From: Microvirga sp.
GTDB taxonomy: Bacteria; Pseudomonadota; Alphaproteobacteria; Rhizobiales; Beijerinckiaceae
Length of the DNA: 64,000 nt
NCBI RefSeq assembly: GCF_014699075.1
Contig: NZ_JACXAB010000006.1
Span: 186,001 to 250,000 of the forward strand
Reading direction: 5' to 3'
Below the pieces are notes generated by a model, which had not been told where the DNA came from, ran no database searches, and saw nothing but the letters and a program-made list of their open reading frames with translations. The stretch's first letter is position 1. Each line of letters begins with the position of its first letter. Below are positions 1 to 8,645 of this stretch, one piece after another. Position numbers and translations under genes: made by a program.

Positions 1-1
1 G

Positions 2-1408
2 GCCGCCCAGCGCTATTACGGCAAGTCCGCGCGCAGCGTGTCGCTGGCGGAAGCCGCCGTGCTGGCGGGCCTCGTCCAGTCGCCCTCGCGGCTTGCCCCC
101 AACCGCTATCCGGAGCGGGCGCAGGCCCGCGCCGAACTCGTGATCGCGGCCATGAACGACCTCGGCTTCATCACCCCGGGCATGACCAAGACGGCGCTTG
201 GCGCGCCGGCCGAGCCCGTGCGCCCGAACGGCGCGGGATCGGCCAATTACGCGGCCGATTACGTGATGGACGTGCTCGACGATTTCGTCGGCACGGTGGA
301 GTCCGACATCATGGTCTCGACCACCGTCGAGCCTGCCCTGCAATCCGCAGCCGAACGCGTGCTCGTGGACGAGCTCAACGCCAAGGGCCAGAAGTTCAAC
401 GTGAGCCAGGGCGCGGTCGTCGCGATGCAGCCGGACGGGGCCGTGAAGGCCCTGGTCGGCGGCCGCAACTACGAGACGAGCCAGTTCAACCGGGCCATCG
501 CGGCCCGCCGCCAGCCGGGCTCGTCCTTCAAGCCCTTCGTCTATCTTGCCGCCATGGAGCGGGGCTACACGCCCGACATGGTGATGGAGGATGCGCCCGT
601 GGCCTATAAGGGCTGGGCGCCGAAAAACTACGACCGCAAATACCGCGGGCCGATCACGATCCGCGATGCGCTGGCGCTCTCACTCAACACCGTGGCGGTG
701 AAGCTCAACATGGAGGTGGGCCCCAAAACCGTGGTGCAGACCGCGCAGCGCCTCGGCATCTCGTCGCCGCTCCAAGCCAACGGCTCGCTGGCGCTGGGCA
801 CCTCCGAGGTGACGCCGCTGGAGCTGGTCTCCGCCTACGCGGCCTTCGCCAATGGCGGCATCGGCGTGACGCCCTACGTGATCACCCAGGTGAAGACCAC
901 CGACGGCAAGCTCATCTACAAGCGCCCTGGCTCAGGCGGCCTCGGACGCGTCATCGACCCTGGCGTCGTGGCCCAGATGAACGAGATGATGCACAACGTC
1001 TTCGTCATCGGCACCGCCCAGAAGGCGCAGATTCCCGGCTGGACTCTCGCCGGCAAGACGGGAACCACCGACGATTACAAGGATGCCTGGTTCGTGGGCT
1101 TCTCCGGCAACCTCGTGGCCGGCGTGTGGCTCGGCAACGACGACGGCGCGCTCACCAAGCGCGTGACCGGCGGCAACCTGCCTACCGAGGTCTGGCACAA
1201 CTTCATGACGGTAGCCCTCAAAGACCAGCAGCCCGTGCCCCTGCCCGGCCTCGAGCGCATGCGCGCACCGTCCGACATTCCCGTGGCCGGCGCTGGAGGC
1301 GCTCCGCGCTACGCCAACGCGGACGGCGAAGGCAGCTGGGTCGCGCCCGCGCCCCAGCGGCGCGCCAGCCGCGAGAAGAACTTCTTGGAGAAGCTGTTCG
1401 GGCTTTAA
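2..1408 (+). CDS. Class A penicillin-binding protein (PBP1A family), 5' truncated by window edge
   Basis: This is a bifunctional peptidoglycan synthase: an N-terminal GT51 transglycosylase polymerises lipid II and a C-terminal penicillin-binding transpeptidase cross-links it in the periplasm. Only the end of the GT51 domain is present (YYGKSA followed by LAEAAVLAGLVQSP), so the gene starts before the window; the reading frame is open from base 2. The transpeptidase motifs are complete: SSFK with the catalytic serine at 521-532, SLN at 680-688 and KTGTT from 1055. The C-terminus ends in a basic tail. It is followed by a palindromic repeat, not by an operon partner. Whether it is the main PBP1A or a paralogue cannot be decided without the N-terminus. 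Confidence 0.93.
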   Translation, partial: AAQRYYGKSARSVSLAEAAVLAGLVQSPSRLAPNRYPERAQARAELVIAAMNDLGFITPGMTKTALGAPAEPVRPNGAGSANYAADYVMDVLDDFVGTVESDIMVSTTVEPALQSAAERVLVDELNAKGQKFNVSQGAVVAMQPDGAVKALVGGRNYETSQFNRAIAARRQPGSSFKPFVYLAAMERGYTPDMVMEDAPVAYKGWAPKNYDRKYRGPITIRDALALSLNTVAVKLNMEVGPKTVVQTAQRLGISSPLQANGSLALGTSEVTPLELVSAYAAFANGGIGVTPYVITQVKTTDGKLIYKRPGSGGLGRVIDPGVVAQMNEMMHNVFVIGTAQKAQIPGWTLAGKTGTTDDYKDAWFVGFSGNLVAGVWLGNDDGALTKRVTGGNLPTEVWHNFMTVALKDQQPVPLPGLERMRAPSDIPVAGAGGAPRYANADGEGSWVAPAPQRRASREKNFLEKLFGL

Positions 1409-1434
1409 GGCGCTGTCGTTGTCACCCTGACGCT

Positions 1435-1575
1435 GTCATTCCGGGGCCGCGAAAGCGGAGCCCGGAATCCATAATCACGACGGCTCAAAGAAGTGCAACC
1501 AGCGTTGCACCTTATTCTGCAATGTTAGCGGTTATGGATTCCGGGTTCGGCTCTGAAGAGCCGCCCCGGAATGAC
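1435..1575. repeat. Nested palindromic intergenic repeat, family A copy 1
   Basis: The ends are inverted copies of GTCATTCCGGGGC, and an inner pair (GCCCGGAATCCATAA against TTATGGATTCCGGG) makes a nested palindrome of about 140 bp. A second copy with the same ends and a similar core lies at 7806-7942. Such elements are dispersed between genes in many Rhizobiales genomes; transcribed, they would fold into a long hairpin. Confidence 0.85.
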
Positions 1576-1675
1576 AGCGGTGAGGTTGAACAAACCCGTA
1601 AGAAATTACCCCGCACGTAATCGCCAGCCCTCTCGCCACACGGCATGCTCCCTTCATCACAAGAAGGAGCCTGTC

Positions 1676-2023
1676 ATGCCTGCCTATGCTGTCGGTCATC
1701 TGCACGATGTAACTATCGGTCCCGGCATCGTCGCGTATCTCCAGCGCATCGACGCGACGCTTGAACCCTTTGGCGGCCGCTTCCTGCTTCATGGCGAACC
1801 CGTGGAGGTGCTGGAAGGATCGTGGTCGGGAGATCTGGTCGTGATCGAATTTCCCGACAAGGAGAGCGCCCGTGCGTGGTATGCCTCTCCCGCCTATCGG
1901 CACATCCTGCCGCTGCGCAGCGAGAACGCCAGCAGCGTCGTCTTTCTCACCAACGGAGTGCCGGCCGATCACAAGGCGACGGATGTGCTCGCAGGACTCC
2001 CGGCGGATCAACCCTTGGGCTGA
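1676..2023 (+). CDS. DUF1330 family protein (115 aa)
   Basis: A small cytosolic protein of the DUF1330 family, an alpha-beta dimeric-barrel fold with no firmly assigned function. The conserved core is visible: an early GGRFLLHG stretch, then VVIEFPDKESARAWY and an aromatic AYRHILPLR helix. The start is the ATG at 1676 because AAGAAGGAG sits just upstream; an in-frame start at 1571 would lie inside the palindromic repeat. The last 16 bases overlap tail-to-tail with the 3' end of the efflux pump on the other strand, so the two transcripts converge. Confidence 0.85.
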   Translation: MPAYAVGHLHDVTIGPGIVAYLQRIDATLEPFGGRFLLHGEPVEVLEGSWSGDLVVIEFPDKESARAWYASPAYRHILPLRSENASSVVFLTNGVPADHKATDVLAGLPADQPLG

Positions 2024-3207
2024 TGCCCTCGTGCACGGCCTGTCATGAGGAACAGCACAAGCGCCAGCACACCGGTGGCGGCGATCGTCGCAGGCAGCGG
2101 AATGGCCGAGGCATCGAGGTTGCGCCCAAGGGCGATGCCCACGATGGCCGCGAACGTCATCTGGCAGATGCCGAGCAGCGACGAGGCCGCGCCGGCCCGC
2201 TCCGGAAAGGGCATCAGCGCCGAGGCCATGGATTGCGGCATGGTGAGCCCGACGCCGATGCCGTAGATCGCCATGGGGGCGCTGATGCCGAGCGACGAGG
2301 GCACGCCCATTAACACGAGCGTCAGCATGGTGGCGCCGCCGACGGCAAGGCACGTGACGCCGAGCTGGATGGTGCCGTCGAGCCCGCGCCGTCCCACGAG
2401 ATGCTGCGCGAGAAAGGTGCCGCTCATGAAGCCCACCACCACGAAGGTGAAGGAAAAGGCAAAGGACAGTTCATCCAGCCCGTAGATCTTCTGCAGCACG
2501 AAGGACGAGCCGGAGATGAAGGCGAAGAGTCCGCCATAAGTGAGCATGGAGAGGCCCACATAGGTCCGGTAGCCTGGGTGACCGAGCAGCAGCTTGAAGC
2601 CGCGCAGGATCGCCCCGAAGGAGATCGGCACCTCCGACTTTTTCCGTATGCTCTCGGGCATGCGCAGGCTGATGACGGCCGCCATGGCGATGCCGAACAG
2701 GATCATGACCGCGAAGGTCACGCGCCATCCCGAGACGCGCTCGATGACGCCGCCGAGGATCGGGGCTGCGGCCGGCACCACGCCCATGATCGTGCCCATG
2801 CGTGATAATTCCCGTCCGGCCCTTGGTCCCTCGTAGAAGTCGCGCACGATGGCGCGCCCGAGCACGATGGGACCGGACGCGCCCAAAGCCTGGAGGAAGC
2901 GCGCGCCGATCAGGGTCTCGATATTGGGCGCGAAGGCGCAGATGAGGCTTGCCAGGGTGAACAGCCCGAGCCCGAAGAGCAGCACGGGCTTTCTCCCGAT
3001 CCGGTCGGAGATCGGCCCATAGAAGAACTGCCCGGCGGCAAAGCCGAGGAGAAAGGCGGAGAGCGTGAGCTGCGTCTGGCCCGTCGTCGCCCCAAGGCCT
3101 GCCGCGATCGCGGGCAGCGACGGCAGGTACATGTCCGTCGAGAGCGGCCCGAGTGCAGTGAGCAGCGCCAGGACGATGGTGAGGGCGAGCGTGTCGGGCT
3201 TGAGCAT
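2008..3207 (-). CDS. Bcr/CflA family MFS drug efflux transporter
   Basis: A twelve-helix inner-membrane proton antiporter of the major facilitator superfamily. The N-terminus carries the Bcr/CflA hallmarks: LGPLSTDMYLPSLP in helix 1 and, between helices 2 and 3, the MFS signature GPISDRIGRKPVLL. Substrates in this family include bicyclomycin, chloramphenicol and sulfonamides; the substrate here is unknown. The start is placed at the ATG at 3207 (MLKPDTLAL), which matches family length (399 aa); an upstream in-frame start at 3267 would add 20 polar residues. No regulator gene is adjacent. Confidence 0.9.
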   Translation of the reverse strand: MLKPDTLALTIVLALLTALGPLSTDMYLPSLPAIAAGLGATTGQTQLTLSAFLLGFAAGQFFYGPISDRIGRKPVLLFGLGLFTLASLICAFAPNIETLIGARFLQALGASGPIVLGRAIVRDFYEGPRAGRELSRMGTIMGVVPAAAPILGGVIERVSGWRVTFAVMILFGIAMAAVISLRMPESIRKKSEVPISFGAILRGFKLLLGHPGYRTYVGLSMLTYGGLFAFISGSSFVLQKIYGLDELSFAFSFTFVVVGFMSGTFLAQHLVGRRGLDGTIQLGVTCLAVGGATMLTLVLMGVPSSLGISAPMAIYGIGVGLTMPQSMASALMPFPERAGAASSLLGICQMTFAAIVGIALGRNLDASAIPLPATIAATGVLALVLFLMTGRARGHQPKG

Positions 3208-3329
3208 TCTTTTGGGACAGATGCGTGAATGACAGATCGGACTAAGCCGAAACGGAGGACCTGTCACCCGTTAAGACGCTGCTCTCGTTATCGCCGGCCT
3301 CGCCCCTTCACTCCGTCTCGTTTCCCTCC

Positions 3330-3434
3330 GACCTCATCCTGAGGAGGCGCGCAAGCGCCGTCTCGAAGGAGGATCCAGAGAACACTGGACGATCCTTCGA
3401 GACGCAGACTGCGTCTGCTCCTCAGGATGAGGTC
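3330..3434. repeat. Palindromic intergenic repeat, family B (CCTCATCCTGAGGA type)
   Basis: The arms GACCTCATCCTGAGGAG and CTCCTCAGGATGAGGTC are perfect inverted copies, and a second inner pair (TCTCGAAGGA and TCCTTCGAGA) continues the stem. The element lies between the efflux pump and the metallopeptidase. This palindrome is a familiar dispersed repeat of Bradyrhizobium, Methylobacterium and relatives. Confidence 0.85.
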
Positions 3435-3463
3435 AGTGGTTCAAAGAGGAATGATGTGGGATT

Positions 3464-4207
3464 TCACCCAATCCGGTGCAGGGCGCTGCCGTAGGTTTTG
3501 AGCCAGGCCTCCGCCTCGTCGGTGCGGGGGCAGAGCTGGTGGGTGATCTTCCAGAAGCGGTGGGAATGGTTGAGCTCGCGCAGGTGGGCCACCTCGTGGG
3601 CGGCGAGATAGTCCAGCACGAAGGGCGGGGCCATGATCAGGCGCCAGGAGAAGTTGAGCGCTCCGTTGGCCGAGCAGGAGCCCCAGCGGCTCTTGGTGTC
3701 GCGCACGGTGATGCGCTTGGCCGAAACCCCGAGCTGGGCCGTATGCTTCCTCACCGCGATGGTGAAATCCTTCTTGGCTTCCGCCTCGAGGAAATCCCGC
3801 ACCCGGCGGGCCACATGGGCCGCCTCGCCCGCGACCGCGATGATCGGCTCGCCGGCGCCGCCCTTCGTGGCCTGAGTGACGCCGCGAATCGAGGACCAAT
3901 GGACGATCCGGTGCAGGACGCCGCGAACGGGCACCAGCGCGCCCGGCTCGAAGATCACCCGCTCGGGCACCTTGGCGAGGCGGGTGGCGATCCATTGGCT
4001 GTGGCTGTCGGCGAATTTCTGGGCCAGGCCCACATCGGTGCGCTCGGGGATCGACAGCACGACCTCGCCGGTCGCGTTGGAGACGCGCAGCGTGATCCGT
4101 TTGGCCGTGGGACGGCGTTTGAGGGCCACCTTAAAGGCGTGGCCCTCATGCAGAACCTTGAGATGAGGCGGGTCCGCAGGGACGCGGCGGAACAGGGCGG
4201 ATTTCAT
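3464..4207 (-). CDS. YgjP-type M48-like zinc metallopeptidase (DUF45)
   Basis: A SprT/YgjP-like metallopeptidase domain protein of 247 residues. The zinc motif HEVAHLRELNHSHRFW, with HExxH near residue 204 and a third histidine after it, is intact, and the preceding RDTKSRWGSCSANG block is diagnostic of the YgjP (DUF45) family. The N-terminus has the usual basic beta-rich segment (RRPTAKRITLRV). The start is the ATG at 4207; the open frame extends to 4393 but those residues are not family-like. E. coli YgjP has been reported to act on UTP, so the real substrate of this group is uncertain. It lies just downstream of phaZ on the same strand, 76 bases away. Confidence 0.85.
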   Translation of the reverse strand: MKSALFRRVPADPPHLKVLHEGHAFKVALKRRPTAKRITLRVSNATGEVVLSIPERTDVGLAQKFADSHSQWIATRLAKVPERVIFEPGALVPVRGVLHRIVHWSSIRGVTQATKGGAGEPIIAVAGEAAHVARRVRDFLEAEAKKDFTIAVRKHTAQLGVSAKRITVRDTKSRWGSCSANGALNFSWRLIMAPPFVLDYLAAHEVAHLRELNHSHRFWKITHQLCPRTDEAEAWLKTYGSALHRIG

Positions 4208-4283
4208 GTCCGCAATCTGCCCTGTCACGCTGATTCTGTCAGCGCAGCCGTTTGCCGCTCCTAGGAACGTATCAAGAACAGGC

Positions 4284-5546
4284 TCAGGCTCTTGACGCCT
4301 TCTTCCGGGCTGGTTCTCGATCGTGAGCCTCAATGAATTCAGCGATTCGAGGAGCGATCTGAGACCGGAACCGAGAACCGTTGAAGACACCATAATGACC
4401 GACCTTGGCCTGCAGATGATAGAGCTTCTTGTCGGAGGACAGGTTGGGGGTCAGCTCGAGGGCGGCGAGCGTCTGGCCCACGCCCGAGATGTCGTCACGC
4501 TCGCCTTCGACCGCCATGATGGCGCAGCGCCGGATGGACATGAGGTCCACGGGCTGGTCCCGGTGCATCATCTCGCCCTTGGGCAGCTCGTGGTTCACGA
4601 ACACCTTCTCGACGGTCTGGAGGTAGAACTCGGCGGTCAGGTCCATGACGGCGAGGTACTCATCGTAGAATTCCCGGTGCTTCTCGGCCGAATCGCCGTC
4701 GCCCTCCACCAGGTGGTTGAACATGTCGTAATGGGCCGTCAGGTGCCGGTCGATGTTCATGGCCATGAAGCCGGAGAGCTGCTGGAAGCCCGGATAGACA
4801 TCGCGCCAGAAGCCCGGATGGGACGGCGGCACCTTGGTGATGCAGTGGCGCTCGAACCAGTCGATGCCGCGCTCCTCGGCCAGCCTGTTCACGGCCGTGG
4901 GGGAACGGCGGGTGTCGATGGGGCCGCCCATGAGGGTCATGGAGCGCGGGATGAACGGATCGTTCTCGGCCTCGAGGCGGGCGACTGCCGCGATCACCGG
5001 GACGGCCGGCTGGCACACGGCCATCAGGTGCAGGTCCGGACCGAAGGCCCGGCACAGGTCCTTGATATAGTCGATATAGTCGTCGAGATCGAAGCGCCCC
5101 TCGGCCAGGGGCACCATGCGGGCATCGGTCCAGTCGGTGATCATGACCTGATGCGTGGGCAGGAAGGTCTCCACCGTGCCGCGCAGGAGCGTGGCGTAGT
5201 GGCCGGACATGGGCGCCACGATCAGGAGCTTCGGCTGGCTCTTGGCCGCGGGATGATCCCGCTCGAAGGAGATGATTCGGCAGAACGGGCGCTCCCACAC
5301 GATCCGCTCCATGACCGCCACCTCGGCCCCGTCGATCACGGTGGTGGGCAGGTCGAACGCGGGCTTGCCGTAGCGGCGGGTGGTGCGTTCGAACAATTCG
5401 CAGGCGGCGGAAACGGTGCGGCCGTAAGGAGTGTTGTTGAGCGGATTGTCGGGATTATCGAAAAAATGCTTCGTCAAATCGGAGGCTGCACGGGCAGGGC
5501 TCAAGAGCCAATGCGCCGTGTCGTACCAAACATAAGAAAAGTTCAT
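4284..5546 (-). CDS. phaZ: Intracellular polyhydroxyalkanoate (PHB) depolymerase PhaZ
   Basis: Degrades stored poly-3-hydroxybutyrate granules in the cytoplasm. The sequence has the PhaZ N-terminus (MNFSYVWYDTAHWLL), the alpha/beta-hydrolase core with LLIVAPMSGHYATLLRGTV, and the lipase-box variant AVCQPAVP in which a cysteine (Cys178) replaces the nucleophilic serine, as in PhaZ1-type enzymes. The C-terminal histidine region (LQAKVGHYGVFNGSRFR) is present. At 420 residues it is full length. The ATG at 5546 has GGGGA just upstream; the in-frame TTG at 5558 is part of that ribosome-binding segment and is unlikely. It is divergent from regB, whose redox regulation could bear on carbon storage. 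Confidence 0.95.
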   Translation of the reverse strand: MNFSYVWYDTAHWLLSPARAASDLTKHFFDNPDNPLNNTPYGRTVSAACELFERTTRRYGKPAFDLPTTVIDGAEVAVMERIVWERPFCRIISFERDHPAAKSQPKLLIVAPMSGHYATLLRGTVETFLPTHQVMITDWTDARMVPLAEGRFDLDDYIDYIKDLCRAFGPDLHLMAVCQPAVPVIAAVARLEAENDPFIPRSMTLMGGPIDTRRSPTAVNRLAEERGIDWFERHCITKVPPSHPGFWRDVYPGFQQLSGFMAMNIDRHLTAHYDMFNHLVEGDGDSAEKHREFYDEYLAVMDLTAEFYLQTVEKVFVNHELPKGEMMHRDQPVDLMSIRRCAIMAVEGERDDISGVGQTLAALELTPNLSSDKKLYHLQAKVGHYGVFNGSRFRSQIAPRIAEFIEAHDREPARKKASRA

Positions 5547-5792
5547 CTGTATCCCCAAGGGCCGGGTGCCTGGTTCTCGCCCAATGCGGTAGGCTTTATC
5601 CTCAACCGTAATTTTAAGATTAAAGTTCCTTGAGCCTATTGCAACAACCTTGTCCGTCCACTGCGAAAACGGGCACCATACTTTGGTTTCGGTGCATTGC
5701 CTGGAGCTTGCAGGCCATATCCCAAGTCATGGGTAGGAAAATAGGCTAAAGCCTGCTGCTTGGCGAACAGGGGGGCGGCCCTATTCTGTTCG
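5547..5792. other. Divergent intergenic region between phaZ and regB
   Basis: About 245 bases with no convincing gene. The part next to phaZ is AT-rich (around 5607-5630) and probably holds the phaZ promoter, but no clear -35/-10 pair stands out on either strand. Confidence 0.5.
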
Positions 5793-5795
5793 ATG

Positions 5796-7151
5796 ATGTC
5801 CAAGATCGAGCCGAAGAACCTGACGCACCACGCCCGGCACTTGCGCCTGGACACCCTGGTCCGCCTGCGCTGGCTCGCGGTCGCGGGGCAGTCCGCGGCG
5901 GTGATCGGGGTCCGCTTCGGCCTCGGATTTCCCCTGCCCTTCGCTCTGTGCCTTCTGGTGATCGTCGCCTCGGTCTGGGTCAACCTGCTGCTGCGCATCC
6001 AGTATCCGGCAAGCCACCGGCTCAGCGACAACGTGGCCACGGCGCTGCTCGCCTTCGACATCCTTCAGCTCGCCGGCCTCCTCTACCTCACCGGGGGATT
6101 GGAGAACCCCTTCGCCATGCTGTTCCTGGCGCCGGTGCTCATCTCGGCCACGGCGCTCACGCCGGAACGGACCCTCGGGCTCGGGCTTCTTGCCGTGGGC
6201 TGCGCGACCTTTCTGGTGCTCGCCCACCGGCCCCTGCCCTGGTTTCCGGGGCAGACCTTCTCCCTGCCCTTCCTTTATGTGAGCGGAATCTGGACCGCGA
6301 TCCTGCTCGGCACGACATTCACCGGCATCTATGCCTGGCGGGTGGCCGAGGAGGCCCGCCAGCTCGCCCAGGCGCTCGCCGCCACCGAACTGGTGCTGGC
6401 CCGCGAGCAGCACCTGTCCCAGCTCGACGGCCTGGCGGCGGCGGCGGCGCATGAACTCGGCACGCCGCTCGCCACCATCGCGCTGGTCACCAAGGAGCTG
6501 AGCCATGCCATGCCCAAGGATGGCCCGGTGGGCGAGGATCTGCGCCTCCTGCAGGAGCAGGTGGAGCGCTGCCGCACGATCCTGACGAAGCTCACCTCCA
6601 TGGACGAAGAAGACGGAGGAGAGTTCCTGGAGACCGTCACGCTCAGCCATCTGGTGGAGGATATCGTCGAGCCGCAGCGGGCGGTGGGCTTCGACGTGAA
6701 GGTGATCACGAAGGGCGACGGCCCCGAACCCCTGTGCCGCCGCAATCCGGGAGTGGTCTACGGACTGTCCAACATCCTCGACAACGCCACGGACTTTGCC
6801 GAAAGCCAGGTGACGATCGAGGCCTCCTGGTCTCCTCACGAGGTTTTCATCGAGATCCGGGATGACGGCCCCGGTTACGCGCCCGATATCTTGCTCAGGG
6901 TCGGCGAGCCCTACGTGACAACACGAAGCGCCGCCGAGCGGACGGAGGACAGCGAGGAGGGCGGCGGACTGGGCTTAGGCCTGTTTATCGCCAAGACTTT
7001 GGTGGAGCGATCGGGGGCCGAACTGACCCTGACGAACGCCGCTCCGCCGGCCTCGGGCGCCATCGCGCGGATCGTTTGGCCGCGTCAGGCGTTTGAACGA
7101 AGTGCGGCAATTTCGCCGCAGGGAGGTTCGCTGGAGCCTCTCAAAGATTAG
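5796..7151 (+). CDS. regB: Redox-sensing sensor histidine kinase RegB/ActS
   Basis: Membrane sensor kinase that passes phosphate to RegA according to quinone-pool redox state. Six hydrophobic segments occupy roughly the first 190 residues. The quinone-binding redox box GGxxNPF is present as GGLENPF near residue 100. The H-box AAAHELGTPLAT holds phospho-accepting His219, and VERCRTIL holds Cys259, the conserved redox cysteine. The ATPase domain has the N box (LSNILDNATDFA) and GGGLGLGLFIAK. The start is the ATG at 5796 (or 5793); neither has a strong ribosome site. regA follows about 80 bases downstream, as a two-gene operon. In other alphaproteobacteria the pair controls respiration, CO2 and nitrogen fixation and acid tolerance (ActS/ActR). 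Confidence 0.93.
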   Translation: MSKIEPKNLTHHARHLRLDTLVRLRWLAVAGQSAAVIGVRFGLGFPLPFALCLLVIVASVWVNLLLRIQYPASHRLSDNVATALLAFDILQLAGLLYLTGGLENPFAMLFLAPVLISATALTPERTLGLGLLAVGCATFLVLAHRPLPWFPGQTFSLPFLYVSGIWTAILLGTTFTGIYAWRVAEEARQLAQALAATELVLAREQHLSQLDGLAAAAAHELGTPLATIALVTKELSHAMPKDGPVGEDLRLLQEQVERCRTILTKLTSMDEEDGGEFLETVTLSHLVEDIVEPQRAVGFDVKVITKGDGPEPLCRRNPGVVYGLSNILDNATDFAESQVTIEASWSPHEVFIEIRDDGPGYAPDILLRVGEPYVTTRSAAERTEDSEEGGGLGLGLFIAKTLVERSGAELTLTNAAPPASGAIARIVWPRQAFERSAAISPQGGSLEPLKD

Positions 7152-7232
7152 GGGATGAATTCCCATATGAGAAAGGAGCTGATCGGGCTCGCCTCATGAA
7201 GGAATGTCCTTAAGATGCAAGGAGATATTCTG

Positions 7233-7790
7233 ATGGCCGATGCGCCTGCCGCATTCGAAGATCGCGCCGACAAGAGTCTCTTGATCGTCGACGACGACCG
7301 GCCGTTCTCGACGCGTCTGGCCCGTGCCATGGAAGGCCGCGGCTACCAGGTGCGCGTGGCCGAGAGCGTGGCGGACGGCATTGCGGCCGTCGAAAACGAA
7401 CCGCCGGCCTTTGCAGTGATCGACATGCGCCTCGGCGACGGCAACGGCCTTGACGTGATCGAGCGTCTGAAGCACCGCCGCCCGGATGCCCGCGGTGTCG
7501 TCCTCACCGGCTACGGCAACATCGCCACCGCGGTGACGGCCGTGAAGATGGGGGCCTTCGACTATCTCGCAAAACCCGCCGATGCGGATGAGATCCACGC
7601 GGCCCTCATGGCCCAGCCGGGCGAACGGGCCCTGCCGCCGGAAAACCCCATGTCAGCCGACCGGGTGCGCTGGGAGCATATCCAGCGGGTCTACGAGCTC
7701 TGCGGCCGCAACGTGTCGGAGACGGCCCGGCGCCTCAACATGCACCGCCGGACGTTGCAACGCATCCTCGCCAAGCGCGCACCGCGCTAA
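7233..7790 (+). CDS. regA: Response regulator RegA/ActR with Fis-type HTH
   Basis: Partner of RegB. The receiver domain contains the acidic pair (IVDDDRPF), phospho-accepting Asp64 in AVIDMRLGDGNG and Lys114. The C-terminal 45 residues are the Fis-like helix-turn-helix NVSETARRLNMHRRTLQRIL, nearly invariant in RegA/PrrA/ActR. The protein is 185 residues, the usual length. The start is the ATG at 7233, preceded by AAGGAG at 7219-7224; an upstream in-frame ATG at 7215 overlaps that site. RegA activates or represses energy-generating operons, so the alternative complex III and caa3 oxidase genes in this window are possible targets, though that is inference. Confidence 0.95.
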   Translation: MADAPAAFEDRADKSLLIVDDDRPFSTRLARAMEGRGYQVRVAESVADGIAAVENEPPAFAVIDMRLGDGNGLDVIERLKHRRPDARGVVLTGYGNIATAVTAVKMGAFDYLAKPADADEIHAALMAQPGERALPPENPMSADRVRWEHIQRVYELCGRNVSETARRLNMHRRTLQRILAKRAPR

Positions 7791-7805
7791 ACCATCCCCG
7801 CAGCT

Positions 7806-7942
7806 GTCATTCCGGGGCGGCCATGGGCCGAGCCCGGAATCCATAAACACAACGCTTCAGGTGAGAGCGACCGGCGTTGCGACCATTTCTACAACGTTAG
7901 CGGTTATGGATTCCGGGCTCCGCTACGCGGCCCCGGAATGAC
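7806..7942. repeat. Nested palindromic intergenic repeat, family A copy 2
   Basis: Same ends (GTCATTCCGGGGC and GCCCCGGAATGAC) and the same inner block (GTTAGCGGTTATGGATTCCGGG) as the copy at 1435-1575, with a diverged middle. It fills the gap between the convergent regA and mmcB genes. Confidence 0.85.
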
Positions 7943-7953
7943 AAGTTAGAGAA

Positions 7954-8451
7954 TCAAAGCCGTCCGTCCGCGATCCTGTCGGGATCGGCCAATGCGTGCA
8001 GCAGGGATGCAGCCGCGTGCGCGAAGCGCAGGGTCACGGCCTTGCGGCGCGCACCCGCCAGCGGGTGACGGGACGCCTCGCGCAGGATCGCCGCCCCGAA
8101 GCTGTCGGCGATGATCACGCCGCGATCCTCCGGCAGGATATCGAACGGCACCGTCTCCGGCACCGCGAAGTAGAACCGGTCGCAGAAATCCTCGTAATCG
8201 GGCCATTTCCGGTCGGCCCGGAAATCGGCCACGCTCGACTTGATCTCGATGATGGTGAGCGCCCCGTCGGGCGCGAGCGCGATGAGGTCGGCGCGCCGGC
8301 CATTGGCAAGCGTGAATTCAGGCAGGGTCACGTGGCCGAGCTGTGAGAACAGGCGACGCACACCGCGCTGAACGCCGGCCGCCACCGGCGACTGGCGCCC
8401 GTCGACGGGCAGGAGAATGGGACGGGACATGAGTGCAGGCGAATCGGACAT
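7954..8451 (-). CDS. mmcB: MmcB family DNA repair protein
   Basis: A 165-residue member of the MmcB family, first described in Caulobacter through mitomycin C sensitivity and SOS control. It has a restriction-endonuclease-like (PD-(D/E)xK) core: RRADLIALAPDGALTIIEIKSS supplies the acidic residue and the ExK pair, and DFRADRKWPDYEDFCDRFYFAV is the conserved family stretch. The start is the ATG at 8451; an internal ATG at 8430 is possible. No clear GTTC-N7-GTTC box is visible in front of it, so SOS control cannot be supported here. Confidence 0.88.
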   Translation of the reverse strand: MSDSPALMSRPILLPVDGRQSPVAAGVQRGVRRLFSQLGHVTLPEFTLANGRRADLIALAPDGALTIIEIKSSVADFRADRKWPDYEDFCDRFYFAVPETVPFDILPEDRGVIIADSFGAAILREASRHPLAGARRKAVTLRFAHAAASLLHALADPDRIADGRL

Positions 8452-8645
8452 GGGTTCAGGGTAGCCGCTCGTAGGCGTCCCGCAACGGTTCCGTTGTCGC
8501 GTTTGCGGTTGGCTCGGCAGCCTCGGAATCGTGAACGGAGTGCTGGAACGGCGCAGACAAGGTCGCGTTTCCAGACGCTCGGCGGAAGCCGACAGTCTTT
8601 CGGCCAATCTGCTGAATGATCCCCACAATCGCTATCAGGCTCTCC

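Noticed and set aside
8452-8645. Possible LexA box in front of mmcB
   Set aside because: GTTCCGTTG at about 8487 lacks a second GTTC at the right spacing, so no SOS box can be supported there.
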